A stretch of DNA of 64,000 nucleotides from Flavobacterium yafengii. Its GTDB lineage: Bacteria; Bacteroidota; Bacteroidia; Flavobacteriales; Flavobacteriaceae. How positions within the stretch are numbered: position 1 is the first letter of the stretch; each line of letters opens with the position of its first letter. The stretch is taken from the NCBI RefSeq assembly GCF_030010375.1, contig NZ_JASCRY010000001.1, positions 1 through 64,000 on the forward strand, in the 5' to 3' direction. Shown here piece by piece: positions 47,301 to 56,177 of this stretch. The notes under the pieces were generated by a model. The model was not told the origin of the DNA, ran no database searches, and was given only the letters and a program-made list of their open reading frames with translations. The position numbers and the translations under genes were made by a program.

Positions 47301-48074
47301 TTATCTTATTTCAGATGCTATAAATTCTTCGTAAAATCCTTTCAACTTATTACTTTCTTTGACCACTTCGCCAATGACAATTATTGCTGGCGAACTTAAT
47401 TTGTTTTCCACAACCACTGCTTGGATTGTGTTAATCGTTCCAACTCCAATTTTTTCCTGTGGAGTAGTTCCGTTTTGAATAATCGCAACGGGAGTTTCTC
47501 CTTTGGATTCCTTTTGGAATAAAGAAACAATTTGTGATAATTTACTCATTCCCATCAAAATCACAACTGTTGCCGATGATTGCGCTGCTAACGCTACATC
47601 ATTTGACAAATTCCTGTCGGAAGTCGTACCTGTAATTACCCAAAAACTTTCCGAAACACCTCTTTTTGTCAAAGAAATTCCTTGATAAGCGGGAACTGCA
47701 ATCGAAGATGAAATTCCGGGTACTACAAATGTAGGGATTCCAAAACTTTCTGCGAATTCTATTTCTTCGCTTCCACGTCCAAAAATAAATGGATCTCCAC
47801 CTTTTAATCGAACGACATTTCCGTACGTAAGCGCATTATCAACAATCAACTGATTGATTTGGTCTTGGGTATATTCATGACAGCCTTTTCGTTTGCCCAC
47901 AAATATTTTGATGGCATTTTTTGGTGCATGAATCATTATTTCATCATTGGCCAGCGCATCATACAAAACCACATTTGCTTCAGCAAGTGCTTTTACTCCT
48001 TTCAGAGTAAGCAAATCTGGGTCACCGGGACCAGCGCCTACTAAAGTTACTTTGGGTTGTATTGTATTATGCAT
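47301..48074 (-). CDS. cobA: uroporphyrinogen-III C-methyltransferase
   Basis: 257 residues, SUMT. VTLVGAGPGDPDLLTLKG at the N-terminus, VVRLKGGDPFIFGRG near residue 82, and VVPGISSSIAVPAYQGISLT are hallmark motifs. Methylates uroporphyrinogen III to precorrin-2 using SAM, the first step of sirohaem. It overlaps the 3-prime end of the sulfite reductase gene by 8 bases, implying coupling. Confidence 0.95.
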   Translation of the reverse strand: MHNTIQPKVTLVGAGPGDPDLLTLKGVKALAEANVVLYDALANDEIMIHAPKNAIKIFVGKRKGCHEYTQDQINQLIVDNALTYGNVVRLKGGDPFIFGRGSEEIEFAESFGIPTFVVPGISSSIAVPAYQGISLTKRGVSESFWVITGTTSDRNLSNDVALAAQSSATVVILMGMSKLSQIVSLFQKESKGETPVAIIQNGTTPQEKIGVGTINTIQAVVVENKLSSPAIIVIGEVVKESNKLKGFYEEFIASEIR

Positions 48075-50157
48075 CAGCTAAATCTTTTGCTCTGTATTTT
48101 TCTATTTTTTCAAAAAAGGCAACTCCTTCTTGAATGTATTTTTGTGCAAATTCTGCAGAAGGCTCATTCGCTTTAATTTGATAAACCAAATCTTTGAAGC
48201 TTGAATCCAACTCGATTTTATTACTTTCGATAAAAACAGTATCAAATAAATTGATAATTCCAGCGTGGTGATTTGTTTTTTCGTTTTCGGCCAGTAAAAT
48301 TGCTTTGGCACCGTTGACAAAACCTGCGTAGGCTAAATAAATCGCATCCGACCATTTTTTATCTTCGAAAGCTTCTTGTGCGAAAGTCAATTTATCTTTG
48401 GCTTCCAATAGTAAAGTAGCCACTAAATCAATTACTACACCTGCGCATTCTCCTACTCCAACTGCTTTTACGTAGTTATCGGCATTTCCCCAATCTACAA
48501 AATCAGCCTCGGTAAGGTTTGTTATATCTGCTAATGGTTTCAAAAACTCATAGAAATATTTCTCTCCTTTTGCATCGTAATAATTCAAGAATGATTGTCC
48601 ATTTCCATTGGCATCAAAATCATTTAAGATAAAACGCAACGCATCGGGTCCTCTTCTACTTGGAATTTTAATCACTTTATCCGAAAATCTTCCGTTTCCG
48701 TTTCCTAAATTTCCTCCACCTAACAATACCTGAAGTGCTGGAGCAACCAGTTTTCCTGCATTGATTGACATTCCTTGAAAACCAATTTCGGACATATTGT
48801 GCTGTCCACAAGCATTCATACAACCGCTAATTTTTATGGCGATTTGTTGATTGTTGCTGTATTGTGGGTATTCTGTTTTTAATACTCTTTCTAATTCATC
48901 CGCAATACCAGTGCTACTTGCAATACCTAAATTACACGTATCCGTTCCCGGACAAGCCGTGATATCTCCGATAGTATCATATCCTAAAGCAACAAAATCT
49001 AATTTGGCTAATTCTTGATAAAAGAACGCTAGATTTTCTTCTTTAATATTACGTAAAACGATGTTTTGTCGTAATGAAAAACGCAATTCATTAGCACCAT
49101 AATTTTTAATCAAATCGGCTAATAATCTTGCTTTGTCTGTATAAAAATCTCCTAAAAGCACTTTAATACCAATAGCAACATATCCTGCTTGTTTTTGTGC
49201 AATCACATTTGATTTTTTCCAAGCTTCAAAAGCTTCAACATCACCAATCGTTACTGATGGCACTGCCAACAAAGGTTCTGTAATTGGTCCTTCAAAAGCA
49301 GTAGTATCTATTTCGTATGTATGAAACGGCAAGGCTTTTTTCTCTTCGTCAACCAAACGCAAAAACTCTTCACGACCTAAATCTTTGATTAAAAACTTCA
49401 TACGTGCTTTCAAACGTTTTGCTCTTTCTCCGTAACGGTCAAAAACCCTAATTATACCTTCGGCAGTTGGAATGATTTGGTTCACCGGTACAAATTCTGA
49501 AAGTAATTCAGCGTGACTTGGTTGAGAACCTAAACCTCCGGCAAACATTATTTTGAACCCTTTTTCGCCATTTACAATTTTTGGAATAAATCCTAAATCG
49601 TGCAAATAACTCAGCGCCGTATCTTTATCAGAAGAGGAGAATGATATTTTGAACTTACGTCCCATTTCTTGACAAATTGGGTTACGCAATAAATATTGAA
49701 ACAAACCATGCGCATAAGGCGAAACGTCAAAAGGTTCGTCAACATCTACACCAGCTAATTCGCTTCCAGTAATATTACGCACTGTATTTCCACAAGCTTC
49801 TCTCAAAGTGATATCATCTTTGGCCAACTCAGACCAAAGTTCAGGTGTTCTATCTAAACTAACATAGTGAATTTGAATATCCTGACGGGTTGTAATGTGT
49901 AAACGTCCCGTGGAATATTTATCTGACACTTCAGTAATACGCTTCAATTGCTCGCTAGTCACTTTTCCGTATGGCAATTTAATACGAATCATTTGCACGC
50001 CTTCTTGACGTTGACCGTAAATACCACGTGCCAAACGAAGACTGCGAAAACGCTCATCGTCAATTTGTCCACTTCGGAATGAATGAATTTTTTTCTCTAA
50101 ATCTATAATCTCTTTTTGGACAATCGGGTCTTCTATTTCGGTTCTAAAACTTTGCAT
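48067..50157 (-). CDS. sir: sirohaem nitrite/sulfite reductase fused to a HEPN domain
   Basis: 696 residues. The duplicated sirohaem reductase core covers about 1-560. The [4Fe-4S]-sirohaem ligands are in CPGTDTC (near 405-411) and CMNAC (near 447-451), with the SAM-independent substrate Arg regions around LHITTRQDIQIHYV. Beyond residue about 590 comes a HEPN-like helical domain (FEDKKWSDAIYLAYAGFVNGAK). Genomic context (cysHDN, cobA, cysG) indicates sulfite as substrate. Role of the HEPN tail unknown. Confidence 0.9.
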   Translation of the reverse strand: MQSFRTEIEDPIVQKEIIDLEKKIHSFRSGQIDDERFRSLRLARGIYGQRQEGVQMIRIKLPYGKVTSEQLKRITEVSDKYSTGRLHITTRQDIQIHYVSLDRTPELWSELAKDDITLREACGNTVRNITGSELAGVDVDEPFDVSPYAHGLFQYLLRNPICQEMGRKFKISFSSSDKDTALSYLHDLGFIPKIVNGEKGFKIMFAGGLGSQPSHAELLSEFVPVNQIIPTAEGIIRVFDRYGERAKRLKARMKFLIKDLGREEFLRLVDEEKKALPFHTYEIDTTAFEGPITEPLLAVPSVTIGDVEAFEAWKKSNVIAQKQAGYVAIGIKVLLGDFYTDKARLLADLIKNYGANELRFSLRQNIVLRNIKEENLAFFYQELAKLDFVALGYDTIGDITACPGTDTCNLGIASSTGIADELERVLKTEYPQYSNNQQIAIKISGCMNACGQHNMSEIGFQGMSINAGKLVAPALQVLLGGGNLGNGNGRFSDKVIKIPSRRGPDALRFILNDFDANGNGQSFLNYYDAKGEKYFYEFLKPLADITNLTEADFVDWGNADNYVKAVGVGECAGVVIDLVATLLLEAKDKLTFAQEAFEDKKWSDAIYLAYAGFVNGAKAILLAENEKTNHHAGIINLFDTVFIESNKIELDSSFKDLVYQIKANEPSAEFAQKYIQEGVAFFEKIEKYRAKDLADA

Positions 50158-50161
50158 CTTT

Positions 50162-50196
50162 TTTAGCTTTGGGCTATTGGCTTTGGGCTTTTAGCT
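50162..50196. repeat. five GGCT-type heptamers before sir
   Basis: TTTAGCT, TTGGGCT, ATTGGCT, TTGGGCT, TTTAGCT follow one another in a strict 7-base phase and end 5 bases from the sir start codon side. Located in the cysN-sir spacer. Confidence 0.75.
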
Positions 50197-50244
50197 GTTA
50201 ATCTATATCTTTTAACTTATTTATTTTTTTAGCAAAAGCTAAAA

Positions 50245-51489
50245 TTATTTTATAAAACCAACGCCAGCTGTTGTATTGGTTGTAGCATCTATTAAGATGA
50301 AAGCTCCGTTAGATTTATTATCCGTGTAAGCATCAAAATAAATGGCTTTGCTCAATTTAATGGTTACTTCTCCAATTTCATTTATCGCTAATTGAGTCGC
50401 TGGAGTTGTTCCAGAATAATCGGTTGCGATTACGTTTTTTACACTATCAATCTTTGCCAAAACTCTATTGCTATTGTGTTGTACATAATATTTTGCACCT
50501 GCCACTAATTTTTTACTGTCCATCCAACAAACAGTTGTTGTGATGTCTTTTTCAATTTTAGGAAGTTCATTAGATTTTACAATCATATCACCTCTGGTTA
50601 CATTGATGTCATTATCTAATTCGATAGTGATAGAAGAACCAGCCGTAGCTTCATCAAATTGTTTATCAAAAAAGTGAATATTCGTTACTGTAGATTCCGT
50701 TAAAGAAGGAAGCACCGTTACGGCATCTCCTACTTTAATATTGTTCCCGTATAATTTCCCGGCATACCCTCTAAAATCGTGATATTCCTCTGTTTTTGGT
50801 CGGATTACTGTTTGAACAGGGAAACGTGCGATCCCGTTTTCGTAGATATCGTTTGGTTCCAAAGATTCCAAATGTTCCAAAACCGTCTGTCCTGTGTACC
50901 AAGGCATATTCTCCGATTTATCGGCAACATTACCGCCATTGATTGCACTTAACGGAATGTAACTTACATTTTGTTCTTTGAAAGCACTTTTTGCATTTAA
51001 TGCCTGAAAGTCTGCTTTGATTTTGTTGTATACTTCTTCTGAATAATCAACTAAATCCATCTTGTTTACCGCAACAATAACATCTTTTACTCTCAATAAA
51101 TTATTGATAAAAAAGTGACGGTAGGTTTGCTCAATAACCCCTTTGCGAGCATCAATCAAAATAATTGAAACTTGTGAAGTTGAAGCTCCTGTAACCATGT
51201 TACGTGTATATTCAACGTGACCTGGAGTATCGGCAATAATGTAACTTTTCTTTGCAGTCGAAAAATAAATGTGAGCCACATCAATCGTGATTCCTTGTTC
51301 TCTTTCAGCAACCAAACCATCTGTAGCCAATGAGAAATCTAAATAATCGTATCCTTTTTGCTTGCTGCTTTTTTCTATTGCTTCAATCTTATCTGTAGTC
51401 AACGATTTTGTATCGTATAATAATCTCCCAATTAATGTACTTTTTCCGTCATCTACACTTCCTGCTGTTGCTATTTTTAAAACTTCCAT
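50245..51489 (-). CDS. cysN: sulfate adenylyltransferase subunit 1 (GTPase)
   Basis: 414 residues. EF-Tu-like GTPase: P-loop GSVDDGKSTLIGRLLYD near residues 10-26, switch II DTPGHVEY, and NKMD near 143. It drives sulfate activation with CysD. There is no C-terminal APS kinase, consistent with an APS-dependent CysH in the same run. 140 bases after cysD. Confidence 0.95.
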   Translation of the reverse strand: MEVLKIATAGSVDDGKSTLIGRLLYDTKSLTTDKIEAIEKSSKQKGYDYLDFSLATDGLVAEREQGITIDVAHIYFSTAKKSYIIADTPGHVEYTRNMVTGASTSQVSIILIDARKGVIEQTYRHFFINNLLRVKDVIVAVNKMDLVDYSEEVYNKIKADFQALNAKSAFKEQNVSYIPLSAINGGNVADKSENMPWYTGQTVLEHLESLEPNDIYENGIARFPVQTVIRPKTEEYHDFRGYAGKLYGNNIKVGDAVTVLPSLTESTVTNIHFFDKQFDEATAGSSITIELDNDINVTRGDMIVKSNELPKIEKDITTTVCWMDSKKLVAGAKYYVQHNSNRVLAKIDSVKNVIATDYSGTTPATQLAINEIGEVTIKLSKAIYFDAYTDNKSNGAFILIDATTNTTAGVGFIK

Positions 51490-51501
51490 TCCTTGTTTTT
51501 T

Positions 51502-51523
51502 GTTTGAAGTTTAAAAGTTTAAG
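51502..51523. repeat. GTTTAAA-type heptamers before cysN
   Basis: GTTTGAA, GTTTAAAA, GTTTAAG (phase 7-8-7) followed by GTTTTC, 12 bases from the cysN start. Same unit as at rsgA and metZ. Confidence 0.6.
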
Positions 51524-51629
51524 GTTTTCAAAACACCTTGTACAAACTTCTAAATTTGATTTTTTTATTTTAAATGTTGAATTTTAAATGTCTCGGAACA
51601 ATTTATAATTCATACCTTATAATTATTTT

Positions 51630-52529
51630 CTAAAAGTACCCTTGTTGTTTTCTTTTTTCCATCGCAGCTTCAGAACGTTTGTCATCAATTCTAGCTCCTC
51701 TTTCAGAAATAGTTGAAGATCTAATTTCGCCAACCACTTCCTGAATAGTTGCTGCATAAGAATCAACAGCAGCAGTACAACTCATATCACCTACAGTTCT
51801 AAAACGAACAATTCTTTCTTCGATTTCTTCATCTTCTTCTTGGTATACAAAAGGAGAATGAGACCAAATCATACCGTCTCTCAAGAATACTTTACGTTTG
51901 TGCGAAAAGTAAATTGATGGAATTTCGATTTGTTCTTGTTCTATATAACTCCAAACATCTAGTTCCGTCCAGTTCGAAATTGGGAAAACACGAACGTTTT
52001 GACCATTTTCAATTTTTCCGTTCAAAAGATCAAATAATTCTGGACGTTGGTTTTTTTCATCCCATTGACCAAAATCATCACGAACAGAAAAAATACGTTC
52101 TTTAGCTCTTGCTTTTTCTTCATCACGACGCGCGCCACCAATACAGGCATCAAATTTAAATTCTTCGATTGCATCCAAAAGTGTCGTCGTTTGCAAACTG
52201 TTTCTGCTAGAATATTTTCCAGACTCTTCTACAACTTTCCCTTCATCTATAGCGTCCTGCACATTACGAACGATTAATTTCAATCCTAATTCAGCTACCA
52301 ATTTATCTCTAAAGGCAATCGTTTCCGGAAAGTTATGCCCTGTATCTACGTGTAACAATGGAAAAGGAATTTTAGCAGGAAAAAAAGCTTTCTGTGCTAA
52401 ACGTACCAATGTAATTGAATCTTTTCCACCAGAAAAAAGCAATACTGGTTTGTCAAATTGAGAAATTACTTCTCTGAAAATGTATATCGCTTCGCTTTCT
52501 AAAGCGTTTGTTTTTAATATCGTACTCAT
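51630..52529 (-). CDS. cysD: sulfate adenylyltransferase subunit 2
   Basis: 299 residues. PP-loop ATP-binding motif LLFSGGKDSITLVRLA near residues 30-45, then HVDTGHNFPETI and GGARRDEEKARAKERIFS. Forms APS with CysN. Follows cysH by 74 bases. Confidence 0.96.
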   Translation of the reverse strand: MSTILKTNALESEAIYIFREVISQFDKPVLLFSGGKDSITLVRLAQKAFFPAKIPFPLLHVDTGHNFPETIAFRDKLVAELGLKLIVRNVQDAIDEGKVVEESGKYSSRNSLQTTTLLDAIEEFKFDACIGGARRDEEKARAKERIFSVRDDFGQWDEKNQRPELFDLLNGKIENGQNVRVFPISNWTELDVWSYIEQEQIEIPSIYFSHKRKVFLRDGMIWSHSPFVYQEEDEEIEERIVRFRTVGDMSCTAAVDSYAATIQEVVGEIRSSTISERGARIDDKRSEAAMEKRKQQGYF

Positions 52530-52574
52530 TTTTTTAATTTAAAGATTTAAATGATTTGAAAAATTGCAACAATC

Positions 52575-52602
52575 ATTTATAATTTATAATTCATAATTTA
52601 AA
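52575..52602. repeat. ATTTATA-type heptamers between cysH and cysD
   Basis: ATTTATA, ATTTATA, ATTCATA, ATTTAAA in strict phase, ending two bases before the cysH stop codon. Confidence 0.65.
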
Positions 52603-52603
52603 A

Positions 52604-53305
52604 TTACTTCTGGTGCAAACCGCATTCTTTATGACTGGATTCCCACCACCATCTGCCCGCTCGTATATCTTCATCAGGAGTAATTGCTCTGGTACATGGC
52701 GCACATCCTATACTTACAAATCCTTGTTTGTGCAATGCATTTTGTGGTACATTATTTTTTTCTAAATAATCTTCTACTTCTTTCAAAGTCCATTTTAACA
52801 ATGGATTGAATTTTATAATATCGAACTTCTCATCGTATTCAAAAACTTCTAAATCATTTCTGTTTTCTGATTGCTCTGCTCTCAGACCGGTAATCCAAAT
52901 TTCATTTCCTTTTAACGCTTTGGTCAACGGCGCCACTTTTCGAATAAAACAACATTCCTTTCTATTCTCCACCGATTCGTAAAAGCTGTTTGGGCCTTTT
53001 TGATTTAACAAATTTTCTACTTCAGAAGCTTCCGGGAAACAAACCTTAATTTCTTTTTTATACTTTTTCAATGTCTTATGAAAAACATCATAGGTTTCTT
53101 GAAACAGTCTTCCTGTATCTAAAGTAAAAATGGTAATTGGTAAATCGTTTTGACCAATTAAAGCTGTAATCACCTGATCTTCCTGTCCAAAAGAAGTCGA
53201 AAAAACAACTTTATCTTTGAATTCATTAGCCAAAAAAGCAAGCGTTTCCTCGATGGATAAGCTTCTTGTTTTTTCTAATAAAGTGTTTGTTATCGCTATG
53301 CTCAT
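52604..53305 (-). CDS. cysH: adenylyl-sulfate reductase (APS type, thioredoxin-dependent)
   Basis: 233 residues. PP-loop-like STSFGQEDQVIT, the Cys pair in ECCFIRKVAPL with a second pair GCAPCTRAI (CC-x-CxxC, binding [4Fe-4S]) and the C-terminal catalytic motif ECGLH. The four Cys mark APS rather than PAPS use, matching the absence of APS kinase. Reduces APS to sulfite in the cytosol. 14 bases after the TauE-like gene. Confidence 0.93.
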   Translation of the reverse strand: MSIAITNTLLEKTRSLSIEETLAFLANEFKDKVVFSTSFGQEDQVITALIGQNDLPITIFTLDTGRLFQETYDVFHKTLKKYKKEIKVCFPEASEVENLLNQKGPNSFYESVENRKECCFIRKVAPLTKALKGNEIWITGLRAEQSENRNDLEVFEYDEKFDIIKFNPLLKWTLKEVEDYLEKNNVPQNALHKQGFVSIGCAPCTRAITPDEDIRAGRWWWESSHKECGLHQK

Positions 53306-53319
53306 AATTTCGTTTCTCT

Positions 53320-54237
53320 TTATAATAATTTAGACAGTGTTTTTAAACTCAAAACAATAATTAAAACGCCAACTAAAATCATCATAGGCTTTCTCTTTAT
53401 TCTATTAACTAAAATAGCGGCAATTGGAGCAGCTATCACACCACCTAAAATCAATCCTATAATCACTTGCCATCCTTGAATCCCTCCAAAAAGCATGAAT
53501 GTTACACCGCTGGCAAAAGCTACTGCAAACTCCGCTGCATTTACAGAACCAATAGTATATCTGGGATTTCTACCGCGTCCTAATAAGGTAGAAGTAACAA
53601 TAGGTCCCCAGCCACCACCGCCAACAGCATCCATAAAACCTCCAAAAGAAGCTAGAATATTTAATCGTTTGGTTTTCTTTTTAATAATATTTTTTTGCAT
53701 TGCTTTTCTGATAATTATAACTGCCAGCGCTATCATATACACCGCAATAAAAGGCTTTATCGCATCCCCGTCAATTACATCCGACAATAAATAAGCACCT
53801 GCAATAGAACCTAAAACACCCGGAATCAACAAATGTCTCACTAATTTTTTATTGATATTCCCAAAGCGATGATGAGAAATAGCAGAAGCTCCTGTCGTAA
53901 ACATTTCAGCAACGTGAACACCTGTACTGCTGATTGCCGGAGGAATTCCATACGCCAATAAAAAAGAAGTAGAAGTTGCTCCATAACCCATTCCTAAAGT
54001 TCCATCCACTAATTGCGCAAATATCCCGATGCAGAAAAAGATTAGGAATTCCTGATTGAAACCTGCCAAAAAGCCATTCCAGGAAAACTCAGCATAATGA
54101 TTGTAGACTAATGTAGAAAACAACCCTACCAACAAAACAACAGGGATTATAACCCACAAACGCTCGGCGAAAGTAGTTCCCGATTTTGCATTGATATTAA
54201 TCTCTTTCAATTCTTTGCTCATGCTTTTAAAATTCAA
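53320..54237 (-). CDS. TauE/SafE-family sulfite exporter or sulfur-anion permease
   Basis: 305 residues with about eight membrane helices. The GTLGMGYGATSTSFLLAYG and GFMDAVGGGGWGPIVTSTLL segments are the two internal repeats of TauE. Leading gene of the sulfate assimilation run, so either sulfate uptake or sulfite export (protection) is expected; the direction cannot be read from sequence. Own promoter upstream. Confidence 0.88.
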   Translation of the reverse strand: MNFKSMSKELKEININAKSGTTFAERLWVIIPVVLLVGLFSTLVYNHYAEFSWNGFLAGFNQEFLIFFCIGIFAQLVDGTLGMGYGATSTSFLLAYGIPPAISSTGVHVAEMFTTGASAISHHRFGNINKKLVRHLLIPGVLGSIAGAYLLSDVIDGDAIKPFIAVYMIALAVIIIRKAMQKNIIKKKTKRLNILASFGGFMDAVGGGGWGPIVTSTLLGRGRNPRYTIGSVNAAEFAVAFASGVTFMLFGGIQGWQVIIGLILGGVIAAPIAAILVNRIKRKPMMILVGVLIIVLSLKTLSKLL

Positions 54238-54288
54238 CTGTTTTAATTATTTAAATCCATTACCCTATCGGAATAGTAGATTACTGTG

Positions 54289-54318
54289 CAAAAGTAAAAC
54301 TTTTAACTTAACTACAAA
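54289..54318 (-). promoter_or_regulatory. promoter of the tauE-cys run
   Basis: The minus strand has TTTG (54315-54318), an 18-base spacer and TACTTTTG (54289-54296). It lies in the gap between rrf2 and tauE, with about 50 bases of leader where an Rrf2 operator could sit; no clear palindrome was recognised. Confidence 0.7.
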
Positions 54319-54338
54319 AAATTTTTTTGATTTATTCT

Positions 54339-54749
54339 CTAAAATGCGATATCCGCGAGTGTATTGTTTTCCAATATCATAAGTGTATTGTCACGAACTT
54401 CTGTCATTAGTTTATGAACAGAGCAATTGGCTTCGTCAACACAATCGTCACATTTTTCATAAAAATTATGGCTAACGCAAGGCAGCAAAGCGATTGGCCC
54501 TTCAAGAATGCGATATACATGAGCCATATTAATGTCTTTTGGGTCTTTTATCAGATAGTATCCTCCACCTTTACCTTTTTTGGCTCCCAAAAAACCAGAA
54601 TAACGCAAGAGTAATAAAATACTTTCCAAAAACTTAATCGAAATGTTTTCACTTTTTGCAATATCCGCAATTGGAACCGGGATTTGATTCTCTTGACGAG
54701 CCAAAAATGACAAAGCTTTTATTCCGTATTTTGTTTTTTTTGAAAGCAT
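54339..54749 (-). CDS. Rrf2-family transcriptional regulator
   Basis: 136 residues. Winged helix at the N-terminus (YGIKALSFLARQE; GAKKGKGGGYYLIKDP wing). Four Cys at 91, 100, 103 and 109 fall where IscR/NsrR bind an Fe-S cluster, so a redox- or cluster-sensing role is possible. Placed 101 bases before tauE, on the same strand: most likely the regulator of the sulfur genes, comparable to CymR in its context, though CymR lacks these Cys. Confidence 0.9.
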   Translation of the reverse strand: MLSKKTKYGIKALSFLARQENQIPVPIADIAKSENISIKFLESILLLLRYSGFLGAKKGKGGGYYLIKDPKDINMAHVYRILEGPIALLPCVSHNFYEKCDDCVDEANCSVHKLMTEVRDNTLMILENNTLADIAF

Positions 54750-54836
54750 TTAAAAGATATAAAATTGAAGATTAACGATTTTTGATTGCAGATTTCAAAG
54801 CTATCTGAAATCAACATTCTTTTTATATTGTAACAA

Positions 54837-54844
54837 CAAAAATA
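54837..54844 (-). promoter_or_regulatory. -7 promoter element of the rrf2 gene
   Basis: The minus strand reads TATTTTTG, a TAnnTTTG match, about 90 bases before the start codon. Confidence 0.45.
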
Positions 54845-54871
54845 TACTTTTTGATTTAAGAATAGTGAATG

Positions 54872-54939
54872 GAGATTAACGATTTTTAATTTGTAGTTAA
54901 TCTGCAATCAAAAATCGTTAATCTGCAATCAAAAATCCT
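54872..54939. repeat. 21-base direct and inverted repeat between metZ and rrf2
   Basis: TTAATCTGCAATCAAAAATC occurs twice back to back from 54898, and a reverse-complement version (AGATTAACGATTTTT) precedes it. Related pieces occur near 33.26, 54.76 and 56.70 kb, always between genes. Confidence 0.65.
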
Positions 54940-56111
54940 TACGAAAGAGCCTGCTCCAAATCAGCAATTACATCTTTCACGGTTTCTAATCCTACTGAAA
55001 CGCGTACTAAACCATCCGTAATACTTACCGCTAATCTTTCTTCAACAGTTAATTTACTGTGAGTTGTAGATGCTGGATGCGTAACAATTGTTCTGGTATC
55101 TCCCAAATTTGGTGACAAGGAACATAATTTTATTTTATCCAAAAAGGCTCTTCCCGCTTCAATTCCGCCTTTTATCTCAAATGCAACGATGTTACCTCCT
55201 AATTTCATTTGCTTTTGAGCAATTTCGTATTGCGGATGCGATTTCAAGAAAGGATACTTCACTTTATTAACCTGAGGATGGCTTTCCAAAAACTCAGCTA
55301 CTTTCAAGGCATTTTCACAATGTCTATCTAAACGAATCGCTAAAGTTTCTAAACTTTTTGATAATACCCAAGCGTTGAATGGGGATAAAGAAGGACCGGT
55401 AAGTCTCGAAAATAAATAGATTTTTTGAATCAATTCGGCATTTCCAACTGTTATACCCCCCAAAACTCTCCCTTGACCATCAATTAATTTTGTAGCTGAA
55501 TGTACCACTAAATGTGCACCCCATTTTATCGGTTGCTGTAAATAAGGTGTAGCAAAACAGTTGTCAATAATCAAAATCAAATTATGCTTTTTGGCAATAG
55601 TCCCTAACAGTTCCAAATCGATAATATCTACCGCTGGATTGGTTGGAGATTCTGCAAAAAGAATCTTTGTATTTGGTTTTATAAAACTTTCAATGGTCTC
55701 TGGCTTATCAATATCAAAATACGATGTTTCAATTCCCCATTTTGGAAAATAATTGATAAACAATGAATGTGTCGCTCCAAAAACACTGCTTGCCGAAACA
55801 ATATGGTCTCCTGAGTTCAACAAAGCCGCTAAAGTTGAATACACGGCTGCCATTCCAGAAGCAAAAGCAAAACCCGATTCAGCACCTTCCATTTTACAAA
55901 TTTTCTCTATAAATTCGTTGGTATTTGGATTGCTGTATCGGCTATAAATATTTCGATCTTTCTCCTCAGCAAAAGAAGCACGCATATCTTCGGCATCCTC
56001 AAATACAAAACTTGATGTTAAGTATAAAGGAACCGAGTGTTCTTGAAATTGCGTTCTTTCTAATTGGGTACGTATGGCTTGCGTTTCAAAACCAAATTCT
56101 TGTTCGTTCAT
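54939..56111 (-). CDS. metZ: O-succinyl/O-acetylhomoserine sulfhydrylase
   Basis: 390 residues, Cys/Met metabolism PLP family. YSRYSNPNTNEF and the PLP lysine in VVHSATKLIDGQGRVLGG mark the MetZ group. Combines acylated homoserine with sulfide to give homocysteine. In this operon the acyl donor enzyme is a MetX-type protein, so O-acetylhomoserine is the probable substrate. Downstream of osmC-like gene by 66 bases, under SAM-I control if the operon is continuous. Confidence 0.9.
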   Translation of the reverse strand: MNEQEFGFETQAIRTQLERTQFQEHSVPLYLTSSFVFEDAEDMRASFAEEKDRNIYSRYSNPNTNEFIEKICKMEGAESGFAFASGMAAVYSTLAALLNSGDHIVSASSVFGATHSLFINYFPKWGIETSYFDIDKPETIESFIKPNTKILFAESPTNPAVDIIDLELLGTIAKKHNLILIIDNCFATPYLQQPIKWGAHLVVHSATKLIDGQGRVLGGITVGNAELIQKIYLFSRLTGPSLSPFNAWVLSKSLETLAIRLDRHCENALKVAEFLESHPQVNKVKYPFLKSHPQYEIAQKQMKLGGNIVAFEIKGGIEAGRAFLDKIKLCSLSPNLGDTRTIVTHPASTTHSKLTVEERLAVSITDGLVRVSVGLETVKDVIADLEQALS

Positions 56112-56121
56112 TTTATTTTTA

Positions 56122-56142
56122 GTTTAAAGTTTAAGGTTTAAA
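56122..56142. repeat. GTTTAAA heptamers before metZ
   Basis: GTTTAAA, GTTTAAG, GTTTAAA in phase, 10 bases from the metZ start. Same unit as at rsgA. Confidence 0.7.
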
Positions 56143-56177
56143 GTTGTTTGGATATTCAAATCCAATCTTTAATTAAA

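Noticed and set aside
54719..54907. Minus-strand frame of 62 codons upstream of rrf2
   Set aside because: It overlaps the rrf2 start and the repeat tract, and has no recognisable content.
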